From positions 1 to 19,741 of the forward strand of contig CAZGVW010000275.1 of NCBI GenBank assembly GCA_964529265.1: DNA of 19,741 bases. Reading direction: 5' to 3'. The translations under genes were made by a program, and so were the position numbers. Positions 1 to 7,719 of the stretch are shown piece by piece (position 1 is the stretch's first letter; each line of letters begins with the position of its first letter). This DNA is from CAZGVW01 sp964529265. Its GTDB lineage: Bacteria > Planctomycetota > Phycisphaerae > Phycisphaerales > UBA1924. The notes below the pieces were generated by a model. The model saw nothing but the letters and a program-made list of their open reading frames with translations, did no database searches and was not told where the DNA came from.

Positions 1-18
1 GCCCGGGAGGCATCAAGC

Positions 19-1305
19 ATGCTCGAGTTCAGGAGAGTGTCCACGTGTCTGGCCGCGCTCGCGGCTTTGATGACCGCCGCCTGCGGCCCCGCGGGCAACG
101 CCGCGGAGGCGAAGCCTCAGGAGAAGGCCAAGGCCGAGGCCGCGCCGGGGATACCCGGCGGGTCAACGGAGATTCCTCCGGCGCCGGGCGATGGCTCGTA
201 CATCGGCGCGTTCGCGCCGGAGATCACCGTCGAGACCGCGGTGCAGGGGCCGCCCGCGGACCAGATGACGCTCGCGGCGCTCGAGGGCAAGGCGGTGGTG
301 CTGCTCTTCTGGTCCACCAACTGCCCGACCTGCGACAAGGTGCTGCCACACGTGAATACGCTGGTCGAGGCGCTGAAGGATGAGCCGATTCAGTTCATCA
401 GCCTGATGGCGCAGGACAAGGCGACGGTGGAGGAGTTCCTCAAGGACAAGATGGCGGTCAACACGTGGATCGGCATCGACGAGGATCATTCGACCGGCGG
501 CGATTACCTGATGGTGGGCGTGCCGATGGCGATCGTCATCGATCGGAATCGCAACGTCGCCGCGCGCACGCAGCCGCTGAACCTGACGGTGCGAAGCCTG
601 AAGGACATCATCAACGGGCGCACACCGCCGCTGGCGGTGGTTCCGGTCCCGGAGAAGATTCTCTACAACGAGAGGCACACGCAGCTGCCCGTCTTCGAGG
701 TGAGCCTGCGCCCGTCGGAGGCTGAAACTCCGCGAAGCGTGACGCGCGTCGGTGGGCTGCGGGTCCGCGGCGTCATGCTGCGCGAGATCATCTCGATGAC
801 CTTCGAGAACTTCCCCGTGCAGGCGATCGTGTCCGAAACGCTGCCCCTCGATTCGAAGTTCGATCTGAACATCATCCCCGGTCATCGCCGGGAGATGGAG
901 TCTTACGAGGTGTCCGGGCGGCTGCTGCGCGAGGTGTTCGGCATGACGGCGGAGCGCGTGAAGCGCCCGACGAGTGTCATCGTGCTCAGGGCGCCGGGCG
1001 GTCTGCCGCCGGTCATGGCCCCGGCGCCCGCCGCCACCTCGGAGGTGAAGTTCCGCCACGGCGAGGCGCTGGGCGTCAACGTCACGGCGTCGTACCTCTC
1101 TTACTACCTGTTCATGGCCACGGGCCTGCCCGTCATCGACGAGACGGGCCTGGCGCAGACGGCGTGCAATTTCCACTTTGCGTGGGACGCCGACCGGCCG
1201 ATGTCCGCCATCGCCGCGGCGAGAGAGCAGCTCGGCCTTCAGGTGACGGAGGAAACGCGGGAACTCGAACTGCTCGTGGTCGGGCGCGCATGGGCGAAGG
1301 AATGA
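19..1305 (+). CDS. TlpA/thioredoxin-like lipoprotein fused to a DUF3738-like C-terminal domain
   Basis: The 428-residue product starts with a lipoprotein-type signal (hydrophobic residues 11-21, probable lipid-attachment Cys22) followed by an Ala/Lys/Pro-rich linker. Residues about 62-205 look like a TlpA/redoxin fold with a CPTC active site at 102-105 and a VGVPMAIVIDRN segment containing the family's cis-Pro region. Residues about 219-428 resemble DUF3738 (TIGR03435 family), seen in the PVIDETGL segment and the closing EQLGLQ...LELLVVG pattern. The likely role is thiol-disulfide exchange outside the cytoplasm; the C-terminal domain has no known function. The ATG at 19 follows a GGGAGG at 5-10 with 8-base spacing, which supports this start. 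It is convergent with atpG, 45 bases away. The thioredoxin call is firm; the C-terminal call is moderate. Confidence 0.85.
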   Translation: MLEFRRVSTCLAALAALMTAACGPAGNAAEAKPQEKAKAEAAPGIPGGSTEIPPAPGDGSYIGAFAPEITVETAVQGPPADQMTLAALEGKAVVLLFWSTNCPTCDKVLPHVNTLVEALKDEPIQFISLMAQDKATVEEFLKDKMAVNTWIGIDEDHSTGGDYLMVGVPMAIVIDRNRNVAARTQPLNLTVRSLKDIINGRTPPLAVVPVPEKILYNERHTQLPVFEVSLRPSEAETPRSVTRVGGLRVRGVMLREIISMTFENFPVQAIVSETLPLDSKFDLNIIPGHRREMESYEVSGRLLREVFGMTAERVKRPTSVIVLRAPGGLPPVMAPAPAATSEVKFRHGEALGVNVTASYLSYYLFMATGLPVIDETGLAQTACNFHFAWDADRPMSAIAAAREQLGLQVTEETRELELLVVGRAWAKE

Positions 1306-1350
1306 CGGGAGCGCAACCGGCCCCGGCCTCCGCTCGGCAGAAGCCTCAGA

Positions 1351-2271
1351 TCACTCCAGCGCCTGCGCGCCGGAGATGATCTCCGTGAGTTCGGTCGTGA
1401 TCTGCGCCTGACGGGCCCGGTTGTACTGCCGCGTGAGCAGTTTGCCCATCTTGGTCGCGTTATCGGTGGCCGATTTCATCGCGATCATGCGCGCCACGTG
1501 CTCGGAGACGATCGCGTCGCTGAAGCACTGGTTCAGCGTCGCCTTCACCGTGACCGGCAGCAGTTCACCCAGCAGTTCGGGCGCGGGCGGGCTGAACTCG
1601 TAGACCACGCCGGAGGGCCCGGCGGGCTTGTCCTCCGAGGCGGCGGACTTCGTGCCCTTCTCCGTGGTGAGCGGTTTCGCCTCGGCCGGCGGCTTGAGCG
1701 GCAGCAGTTGCAGCACTTCGGGTTTCTGGCGGCCGGCGCTCAGGAATCGCATGAAGGCGACGCGCACCGCCGTGACGCCCCCGGCCGTGAACCGATCCAT
1801 GTACTGCTCGGCAAGGCGATCGAGATCCTCCCGCCGCGGCGTATCGCCGAACGTGTGGTGCCGGGCCACGGGCACGCCTGCATATCGCAGGAACGATGCG
1901 CCCTTCTTCCCCGCGACCTCCACCTCGACCTGCGCGCCGGACTGGCGGTAGTCGGCCATCGCCGTCCGCAGCACGGAGCCGTTGTACGGCCCGCACAAGC
2001 CGCGGTCGGAGGTGATGATCAGCCACAGTTCCTTCGCCTTGCCGTCCGCCGGCTTGCCCGGCCCCTTGAGGAGCGGGTGATCGATGTCGCCCGCGGTCGC
2101 GGCAAGTTCGCGCGCCAGTTCGAACACACCCTCAGTGAAGGGCTTGGCCGCCATGGCGCGCTGCTGCGCCTTGGCGAACTTGCTGGTGGCGATCATCTGC
2201 ATCGTCTTGGTGATGCGGCGGATGTTCGCCACGGCCTTCATGCGGGATCGAAGTGAGCGTGTCTTGGCCAT
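1351..2271 (-). CDS. atpG: F1F0 ATP synthase gamma subunit
   Basis: The 306-residue protein is the gamma (central stalk) subunit of F1 ATP synthase, which rotates inside the alpha3beta3 ring at the cytoplasmic membrane. The N-terminus has the family signature MAKTRSLRSRMKAVANIRRI, and the C-terminus has SEHVARMIAMKSATDNA and QITTELTEIISGA, matching the paired terminal helices. An Ala/Lys-rich insert of roughly 20 residues lies between LLPLKP and YEFSP, making it a little longer than the usual 285-300. The frame is open to 2484, but the family N-terminus fixes the start at 2271. No clear Shine-Dalgarno sequence precedes it. No atpH, atpA or atpD lies beside it: the upstream neighbour is divergent and the downstream neighbour is convergent, so it must be transcribed alone. 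Confidence 0.95.
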   Translation of the reverse strand: MAKTRSLRSRMKAVANIRRITKTMQMIATSKFAKAQQRAMAAKPFTEGVFELARELAATAGDIDHPLLKGPGKPADGKAKELWLIITSDRGLCGPYNGSVLRTAMADYRQSGAQVEVEVAGKKGASFLRYAGVPVARHHTFGDTPRREDLDRLAEQYMDRFTAGGVTAVRVAFMRFLSAGRQKPEVLQLLPLKPPAEAKPLTTEKGTKSAASEDKPAGPSGVVYEFSPPAPELLGELLPVTVKATLNQCFSDAIVSEHVARMIAMKSATDNATKMGKLLTRQYNRARQAQITTELTEIISGAQALE

Positions 2272-2320
2272 GGGGGGGTGGAGAGTGTAGCGAGGGGTGG
2301 GCGGGGGTGGAAGGGGCGAT

Positions 2321-2345
2321 GGGCCGTTCAAATGCCTAACGGCTC
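2321..2345. promoter_or_regulatory. Inverted repeat in the atpG/dockerin divergent region
   Basis: GGGCCGTT at 2321-2328 pairs with AACGGCTC at 2338-2345 (8 bp including one G-U, loop of 9). It sits in the 146-base region between two divergent starts and has no T-run after it, so it looks more like an operator or leader hairpin than a terminator. No convincing -35/-10 pair was seen. The function is unknown. Confidence 0.3.
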
Positions 2346-2417
2346 GCGGGCGGTGTTTCGCCAAGATGGACTTTTGGTGGTGAACCCCTAGTTTGTGGGG
2401 CCTGAGAGGAGTTTGGC

Positions 2418-4403
2418 ATGAGACGTCTACCCATCGAGTGTGTGTGCGCCACTGCGACTTTGGTCTCGGCGACGACTCACGCACATGACAATCCTGCGGG
2501 ACGAGGGGTGGTCTTTCAGGCTGTGAGCGCCGAGTGGATTGCGCGGGTGCCCGCTGGGGGCGGCCAGCCAGTCATGGCGTTGCGAATCACCTTTGTGCTC
2601 CCGCTGGACCCGAACAACATAGGCGACATCAAGTTCTACGAGCGTTTGCTCTTGGGTGGCTGGGCTGTGCCGCTGCCCATGAACGGTCACGTCACGCTAG
2701 GACCGGTGTCGCCGGACGCAGATGATGCATTCGCAGTTCTGCTTGCCGTAGGTTCGCACTCCGGGGACGTGGGCATCGCTGCCGATGGGAAAAACGAAGA
2801 CGAGGACTTCGAGCACGATATCGATGATGATGGTTCTGGAAACGAGGATGGACTTCTATTCTCGATCAACATAGGGCAAGATCGAGGCGCTGCCCCGCTC
2901 AGCTTCTTTGGGGACATATATGGTGACGCGGATCACGACGGTGTCGCCAACGACGAGTTTGCCCAACTGCTGACGATTCAGGACGCGATTCCACCACGCG
3001 TGGTTGCTGCGGGTTTTGTGGATTGCGACGGGGACGGTGTCCAGGACGCTGCGGGGCTTATGTTTGATGAACCACTTTTCTTTAACGGCGCGAGGCAGGG
3101 CGCATCACTCCGAAGAGTCGGAGATGTACTTGTTCACCCCGTGGCGCTCATCGATCGAACAACTGGTGAGCGTCCAGAACGGTTAACGAGTGGGATCTCC
3201 AGCATACCCGTCCTGGGGTCGACCCGGCTGCACGCAGACGCAGATTTCTCCGGATCAATCGAAGCGCGTGAGATGAACTCGGTGCTGGCTCTGAAATACG
3301 ATCCACACACTGTCGATTGGGACGGAGATGGTCTCGTCGGCACGGCCGATACTGACGGAGAGGCGCTGGGTGGTACGGGCGACGCATCGCTTGTCTCCGT
3401 AATCTTGAGCGTCGTCAAGACGAATATCGCGGATGCTGCGCTCAACACGGTTGCCGAGGGGTTCTCGGGCCTAACAGATCGTGATCTGGCGGCCCCAGTT
3501 GTCGTCGGTGCGAACTATCACTCAGGCGAGAGTGCCGCAGCTTGGTTTCAGTCCTTGGTAGAGACAGACGGAGCACCATGCGACCAGGAACAGAACGATC
3601 AGCTTCAGCTGGTGTTCTCGGAGCCGGTCGGACTCTTTCAGGTGGCGCCGACGAGAATCAGATTCGGTCCGGGGCCCACGGATTCCTTCGGCATGGGGGA
3701 TGTGCTTGGTGTGGGCGGCGTCGACAGCAATCTGGTGATCTTCGTAGACTCGAACGGCGCAGGGCTTGATCCCGGGGATACGATAAACATCCTGAACGAG
3801 TCTGGGATTGAGGACTGCGCCTCCAACGCTGTGCCCGGAGTCGTGGTTGGGGAGGCGATTGATACGACGGCGCCATATATTCCTCTCGTGAGAGATCGCT
3901 TTGGAAACGTGCGGCATCAGGCGTACAAGATCGATGTGGATTCGGACGATGTCGTGGACGAAATCAAACTGTGCTTTACCGACGCTATCGATGCCGACAC
4001 GGTTGAAGTGTCAGACTTTGCAATGTCGGGCATACCATCCGGCGCGGTGGCTGCGATCGTGAGCGGGAGTTCAGTCGTGCTGACGGCGCCCCCGTTCGAG
4101 CTACCGATCAATGAACCCGTCATCGTGACCTATCGCGGCGCTTCGGACGGGTCGCCCATTGCCTCGTCGGAAGGATGGGCGACGTCGCGAATAGACACGG
4201 CGATCCCAATTGGCCTGCTGGACGAGTGCCCACAAGACCTCAATGGTGACGGGCTCGTGAACTCATCCGATCTCGCAAACCTTCTCGCGAACTGGGGCCC
4301 CACTATTATGTGCGAGGGGGGCGCTGACTTCAATAGCGATGGCGTTGTCAACTCAAGCGATCTTGCGCGGATCCTTGCGCGCTGGGGAGTGTGCCCGCAA
4401 TGA
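2418..4403 (+). CDS. Secreted protein with type I dockerin and internal EF-hand-like loops
   Basis: The 661-residue product begins with a weak signal peptide (possible cleavage after THA at 22) and has no recognised catalytic domain. The C-terminus is a dockerin type I pair: loops at 607-618 and 637-648, both DxNxDGxxNSSD (calcium positions 1, 3, 5, 9, 12), each followed by a helix ending in WG. Two further EF-hand-like loops lie at 274-285 (DADFSGSIEARE) and 300-311 (DWDGDGLVGTAD), and there are Asp-rich segments at 124-145, 170-180 and 202-210. Residues about 390-575 have beta-rich Ig-like character, with FSEPV and FTDAI strands. GAGAGGAG at 2404-2411 supports the ATG at 2418. Two 60-base samples hold 36 and 33 G+C, against 40 in a sample of the P-type ATPase gene, so its composition differs. 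Cell-surface or extracellular anchoring is inferred. Confidence 0.8.
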   Translation: MRRLPIECVCATATLVSATTHAHDNPAGRGVVFQAVSAEWIARVPAGGGQPVMALRITFVLPLDPNNIGDIKFYERLLLGGWAVPLPMNGHVTLGPVSPDADDAFAVLLAVGSHSGDVGIAADGKNEDEDFEHDIDDDGSGNEDGLLFSINIGQDRGAAPLSFFGDIYGDADHDGVANDEFAQLLTIQDAIPPRVVAAGFVDCDGDGVQDAAGLMFDEPLFFNGARQGASLRRVGDVLVHPVALIDRTTGERPERLTSGISSIPVLGSTRLHADADFSGSIEAREMNSVLALKYDPHTVDWDGDGLVGTADTDGEALGGTGDASLVSVILSVVKTNIADAALNTVAEGFSGLTDRDLAAPVVVGANYHSGESAAAWFQSLVETDGAPCDQEQNDQLQLVFSEPVGLFQVAPTRIRFGPGPTDSFGMGDVLGVGGVDSNLVIFVDSNGAGLDPGDTINILNESGIEDCASNAVPGVVVGEAIDTTAPYIPLVRDRFGNVRHQAYKIDVDSDDVVDEIKLCFTDAIDADTVEVSDFAMSGIPSGAVAAIVSGSSVVLTAPPFELPINEPVIVTYRGASDGSPIASSEGWATSRIDTAIPIGLLDECPQDLNGDGLVNSSDLANLLANWGPTIMCEGGADFNSDGVVNSSDLARILARWGVCPQ

Positions 4404-4453
4404 AGGGTCGGTGAATGCATTGCCGCGGATGACACGCATGTCAAGGGCTACTT

Positions 4454-4474
4454 GGAGGTTGTCGCCGAACCTCC
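4454..4474. terminator. Possible bidirectional terminator hairpin
   Basis: GGAGGTT at 4454-4460 pairs perfectly with AACCTCC at 4468-4474 around a 7-base loop. It lies in the 118-base space between the convergent dockerin and hydrolase genes, where a shared terminator would be expected. There is no T-tract on either side, so intrinsic termination is uncertain. Confidence 0.4.
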
Positions 4475-4521
4475 CGCGACCTCTAACTTGATGCCGGCGC
4501 GTTCGCAGCCCCGCCGGGCGC

Positions 4522-5361
4522 TCAGCCCAAAACGAGGCCGTCCCACGCCAGGGACATGCCCTCGGGCAGTCGCTCCTGCGTCTCCGCGTGCTTCACCTGG
4601 TGGGCCATGTGGACGAACCAGGTCTGCTGCGCGCCGATGCGCCCGGCCATCTCCACGGCTTGATCGACTGTGAGGTGCGTGGGGTGGTGTTTCCAGCGCA
4701 GGGCGTCGAGCACCAGCGTGCCGAGGCCTTCGAGGCGCGTCCACGACTCGGGCGGCACGGCTGAGACGTCGGTGCAGTAGGCGAGGGGGAGCCATGAGGG
4801 GACCGCCCCCGCCCCCGGACCGGGGGGAGTGGGCATCGCGCTCGGCTCGATCCTGTACCCGAGGATGGGCAGCCGGCCGTGCAGCAGGCGGATGGGCGTG
4901 AAACTGAGGCCCCAGAGGTCGATGGTCTGCTCCGGCTCGATCTCGTGCGGGATCAGGGTGGCGACGAACGACTTGTTGACATTGCGCTCCTGGTCGAAGA
5001 CGTGCTGATACACGCGGCGGAGGGCGTCCATCGTGTGCGCCTCGGCGAAGATATCGATGGGCGATTGCATGACCGCGTTGAACCGCCGGACCTCGTCGAG
5101 GCCGAAGACGTGGTCCACGTGGTTGTGGGTGTAGAGGACGGCGTCGCAGCGCATGAGGCGGTGCCGGAGGGCCTGGGCCCGGAGGTCCGGCGTCGTGTCG
5201 ATGAGGACCACCCGCTCCCGGCCCTCGGGGTCGATCCATTGGACGCACGCCCCGGTGCGGGTGCGGACGTCTCGCGGGTCGTCCGAGGTGCAGGTGGGGC
5301 AATCGCAGGCGATGACGGGAATCCCCGCCGAGGTGCCCGTGCCTAGGAACATGAAGCGCAT
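4522..5361 (-). CDS. PhnP-like metallo-beta-lactamase-fold hydrolase
   Basis: The 279-residue cytoplasmic protein (no signal peptide) has the MBL metal site HNHVDH at 79-84, with H161, D198, D219 and the HMAH motif at 251-254 as probable further ligands. The N-terminal GTGTSAGIP segment and Cys19/Cys21/Cys24 correspond to the structural zinc site of E. coli PhnP, and the LPEGMSLAWDGL ending is also PhnP-like. PhnP is a cyclic-ribose phosphodiesterase of phosphonate breakdown, but no phn genes are present here, so a general phosphodiesterase role is as likely and the substrate is unknown. The ATG at 5361 is the conventional start; ATG at 5352 is an alternative and neither has a clear ribosome site. 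It is divergent from the metal ATPase gene across 206 bases. Confidence 0.85.
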   Translation of the reverse strand: MRFMFLGTGTSAGIPVIACDCPTCTSDDPRDVRTRTGACVQWIDPEGRERVVLIDTTPDLRAQALRHRLMRCDAVLYTHNHVDHVFGLDEVRRFNAVMQSPIDIFAEAHTMDALRRVYQHVFDQERNVNKSFVATLIPHEIEPEQTIDLWGLSFTPIRLLHGRLPILGYRIEPSAMPTPPGPGAGAVPSWLPLAYCTDVSAVPPESWTRLEGLGTLVLDALRWKHHPTHLTVDQAVEMAGRIGAQQTWFVHMAHQVKHAETQERLPEGMSLAWDGLVLG

Positions 5362-5404
5362 GGCTGGAAGATAGGCGCTGGCCGGGGGCCCGCCGGCTCT
5401 CGCC

Positions 5405-5449
5405 CGGAGGGCTCATGAAGGCCCTCCGTCGGAGAACAGAGGCCCTCCG
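5405..5449. promoter_or_regulatory. Repeated CGGAG...CTCCG elements, candidate operator
   Basis: CGGAGGGC at 5405-5412 pairs with GCCCTCCG at 5421-5428. A second CGGAG (5430-5434) pairs with CTCCG (5445-5449). AGGCCCTCCG occurs directly at 5419-5428 and 5440-5449, start-to-start 21 bases, about two helical turns. A TATAT at 5457-5461 might be part of a -10 box. The position between divergent hydrolase and metal ATPase genes suits a shared operator; the cognate regulator is unknown. Confidence 0.4.
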
Positions 5450-5567
5450 GCCGACGTATATGGAGGAACCCCGCGGGCCGGGGCCGGGGCGTACCATTCG
5501 CCCCTTGGGGGGTTGCCCGCCGGGCCCCCGCTCGGACCCAAGCACGCGCGACAGGAGTCTCCGCCGA

Positions 5568-7685
5568 ATGCCGAACCCAGCCGCGAACGCCGCTCACATC
5601 GCCGCGACGACCCAGCCGGCCACTTCAGCCGCGGCGAACGCCGGGGCCGCCGCGGCTCTCGGGCAGGGCGGACACAGGCACGACGATCACGACCATGACC
5701 ATGAGTCGGACGCGGCGTGCTGCTCCCACCACGAGGTGCAGATCGAGCGCTGGATCTACGTCTATCTCATCGGCGGCGTGCTGGTGCTGACGACGACGCT
5801 TTCGAAGGTGTTCGGGTGGATTCATGACGACATCGCGATGATTCCCGCGGCGATCGGCGCGATTCTGCTGGGCGCACCGCTGTTCTGGGCGAGTTTCAAG
5901 GAACTGATGCGCGGGCGGCCGACGAGTTCGACGCTCGCGGCGCTGGCGATCATCGCGGCGATGGCGATCGGCGACTACCAGACCGCGGGGTTCCTCGCGT
6001 TCATTCTGCTCGTGGCCGATCAGATCGTGCGTCGCACGGCGTGGGGCGCGCAGCGGGCCATCGAGCAGCTGGTGAAACTGACTCCCGACACCGCGCGCAT
6101 TCTGGTGGATGGCGCCGAGCGCGAGGTCACGATGAGCGAGGTGCGCGTGGGCATGACCGTCCGCGTGCGCCCCGGCGAAAACCTGCCGGTGGACGGCGTC
6201 ATCACCGTCGGGCGATCGACGATCAATCAGGCGAGTCTTACGGGCGAGAGCGCGCCGGTGGAGGCGCAGCCGGGCGACCCCGTGTACGCGGGCACGACGA
6301 ACCTGACGGGCGGGATCGACCTGCGCGTGACGGGCGTGGGCGCGGATACGACCATCGGCAAGGTGAGCCGGCTGATCCGCGAGGCGGAGAGCCACCGCAC
6401 GCCGCGGCAACTGCTCATCGAGCAGGTTGCGGCGTATTTCGTGCCGGTGGCGATCACGGTGGCGGGGCTGGTGCTCTTCTTCACGAAGAACGTCGAGACG
6501 GCGATCACCGTGCTGGTGGTCGTGTGCCCCTCGGCGCTGCTGCTTTCGAGCCCGACGGCGATGGTCGCGGCGTTTGCCGCGGCGGCGCGACTGGGGATTC
6601 TGATCAAGCAGACGGCGTACCTTGAGGCATCGTCGAACATCGACACCGTGGCGCTCGACAAGACCGGCACGCTGACGACCGGCGTGTTCGCCGTGGCGCG
6701 GCTGGCGCCGGCGAGCGGGGTGGAGGGCGCGACGCTGCTGCAATCCGCGGCGGAGGGCGAGCAGCATTCGAACCATCCGCTGGCGAAGTCGATTCTCACG
6801 ACGGCGCGGCAGGCGCGGATTCAGCCGGCGGCCTCCACGAAGTACGAGGAGGTCCACGGGCGCGGCGTCAAGGCGCAGATCAACGGCGCGGAGATCTGCG
6901 TCGGGCGCGCCAACTGGCTCATGGAGCTGAATCCATCGATTCGCGCCGAGGTGGCGCAGGTGGAATCGAAGATCGAGGGCATGACCGGCGTGCACGTGAT
7001 GCGCGACGGGCGGTACCTCGGCGCCGTGGGGCTGGAGGACAAGCTCCGGCCGAACGCGCGCGGCGTGATCGAGCGACTGCGCGAACTGGGCGCGCGGCGC
7101 GTGGCGATCTTCACCGGCGACCGCGCGGCCGTGGCGCAGCGCGTGGGCGCGGCGGTGGGCGTCGATCTCATCGAGGCCGAGTGCCTGCCCGAAGAGAAGC
7201 ACGAGCGCCTGCAGCACATGGTGGGGCAGGGGCACCGGGTGCTCTTCGTCGGCGACGGCATCAATGACGGACCGTGCCTCGCGACGGCGGACGTGGGCGT
7301 GGCGATGGGGCTCTCCGGCTCCGACATCGCGACGAACTCCGCGGGCGTGGCCCTGATGAACGACGACCTGAGCCGCATTCCGTTCCTCATCGAACTGGCG
7401 CGGCGGACGCGCGGCGTGATCGCGCAGAACATCGCGGCTTCGATCGTGATCGCGCTCATCGGCCTCGTGCTCGCGGCGACGGGCTCGCTGGCGGTGTGGC
7501 TGGCGGCGTTCTACCACTTCGTGGGCGATGTCTTCGTGATCGGCAACTCCTTCCGGCTCATTCGCTTCGGCGAGGAGTTCGCGGATGTCGAGCATCGCTC
7601 GCAGGCGCGCGGGAGCGCTCCCGCGGCCGGGCCGCGCGCGGCTGGGGTTCAGGTGAAGCCGGCGCTTGCCGCGGCTGCTGGGTGA
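5568..7685 (+). CDS. P1B-type heavy-metal-translocating ATPase with CPS motif
   Basis: The 705-residue membrane pump has no N-terminal HMA fold. Instead it has a His/Asp-rich stretch at 36-56 with CC at 51-52. The ATPase motifs are TGES 225-228, DKTGT 364-368 (phosphorylated D364), HP 403-404, TGDR 516-519 and GDGIND 562-567, so the engine looks intact. The transport motif is CPS at 320-322 rather than CPC. In the last helix pair the Lys and Asp typical of Zn/Cd pumps appear to be Ile and His (FYHFVGD). It should move a soft or transition metal across the membrane, with the metal undetermined. AGGAG at 5553-5557 supports the ATG at 5568; the frame is open back to 5415, but that extension looks non-coding. 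It is convergent with the kinase gene, 34 bases apart. Confidence 0.9.
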   Translation: MPNPAANAAHIAATTQPATSAAANAGAAAALGQGGHRHDDHDHDHESDAACCSHHEVQIERWIYVYLIGGVLVLTTTLSKVFGWIHDDIAMIPAAIGAILLGAPLFWASFKELMRGRPTSSTLAALAIIAAMAIGDYQTAGFLAFILLVADQIVRRTAWGAQRAIEQLVKLTPDTARILVDGAEREVTMSEVRVGMTVRVRPGENLPVDGVITVGRSTINQASLTGESAPVEAQPGDPVYAGTTNLTGGIDLRVTGVGADTTIGKVSRLIREAESHRTPRQLLIEQVAAYFVPVAITVAGLVLFFTKNVETAITVLVVVCPSALLLSSPTAMVAAFAAAARLGILIKQTAYLEASSNIDTVALDKTGTLTTGVFAVARLAPASGVEGATLLQSAAEGEQHSNHPLAKSILTTARQARIQPAASTKYEEVHGRGVKAQINGAEICVGRANWLMELNPSIRAEVAQVESKIEGMTGVHVMRDGRYLGAVGLEDKLRPNARGVIERLRELGARRVAIFTGDRAAVAQRVGAAVGVDLIEAECLPEEKHERLQHMVGQGHRVLFVGDGINDGPCLATADVGVAMGLSGSDIATNSAGVALMNDDLSRIPFLIELARRTRGVIAQNIAASIVIALIGLVLAATGSLAVWLAAFYHFVGDVFVIGNSFRLIRFGEEFADVEHRSQARGSAPAAGPRAAGVQVKPALAAAAG

Positions 7686-7719
7686 GACTGCGCAAGCGCT
7701 TCGCCCGATCTGGGTGGGG

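Noticed and set aside
2272..2484. N-terminal extension of atpG
   Set aside because: The frame is open to 2484, but the added peptide is Pro/Arg-rich, overlaps the start of the divergent dockerin gene, and precedes the conserved gamma-subunit N-terminus.
4236..4403. Cellulosome component
   Set aside because: The dockerin is clear, but there is no cohesin or scaffoldin and no catalytic domain in the same protein. Planctomycete dockerins commonly occur outside cellulosomes.
4522..5361. Phosphonate degradation operon member phnP
   Set aside because: The fold and Cys site are PhnP-like, but no other phn genes lie nearby, so the gene symbol was not assigned.
5568..7685. Copper exporter of the CopA type
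   Set aside because: The protein lacks CPC, an N-terminal HMA domain and any copper-gene neighbours, so a copper assignment is not supported.
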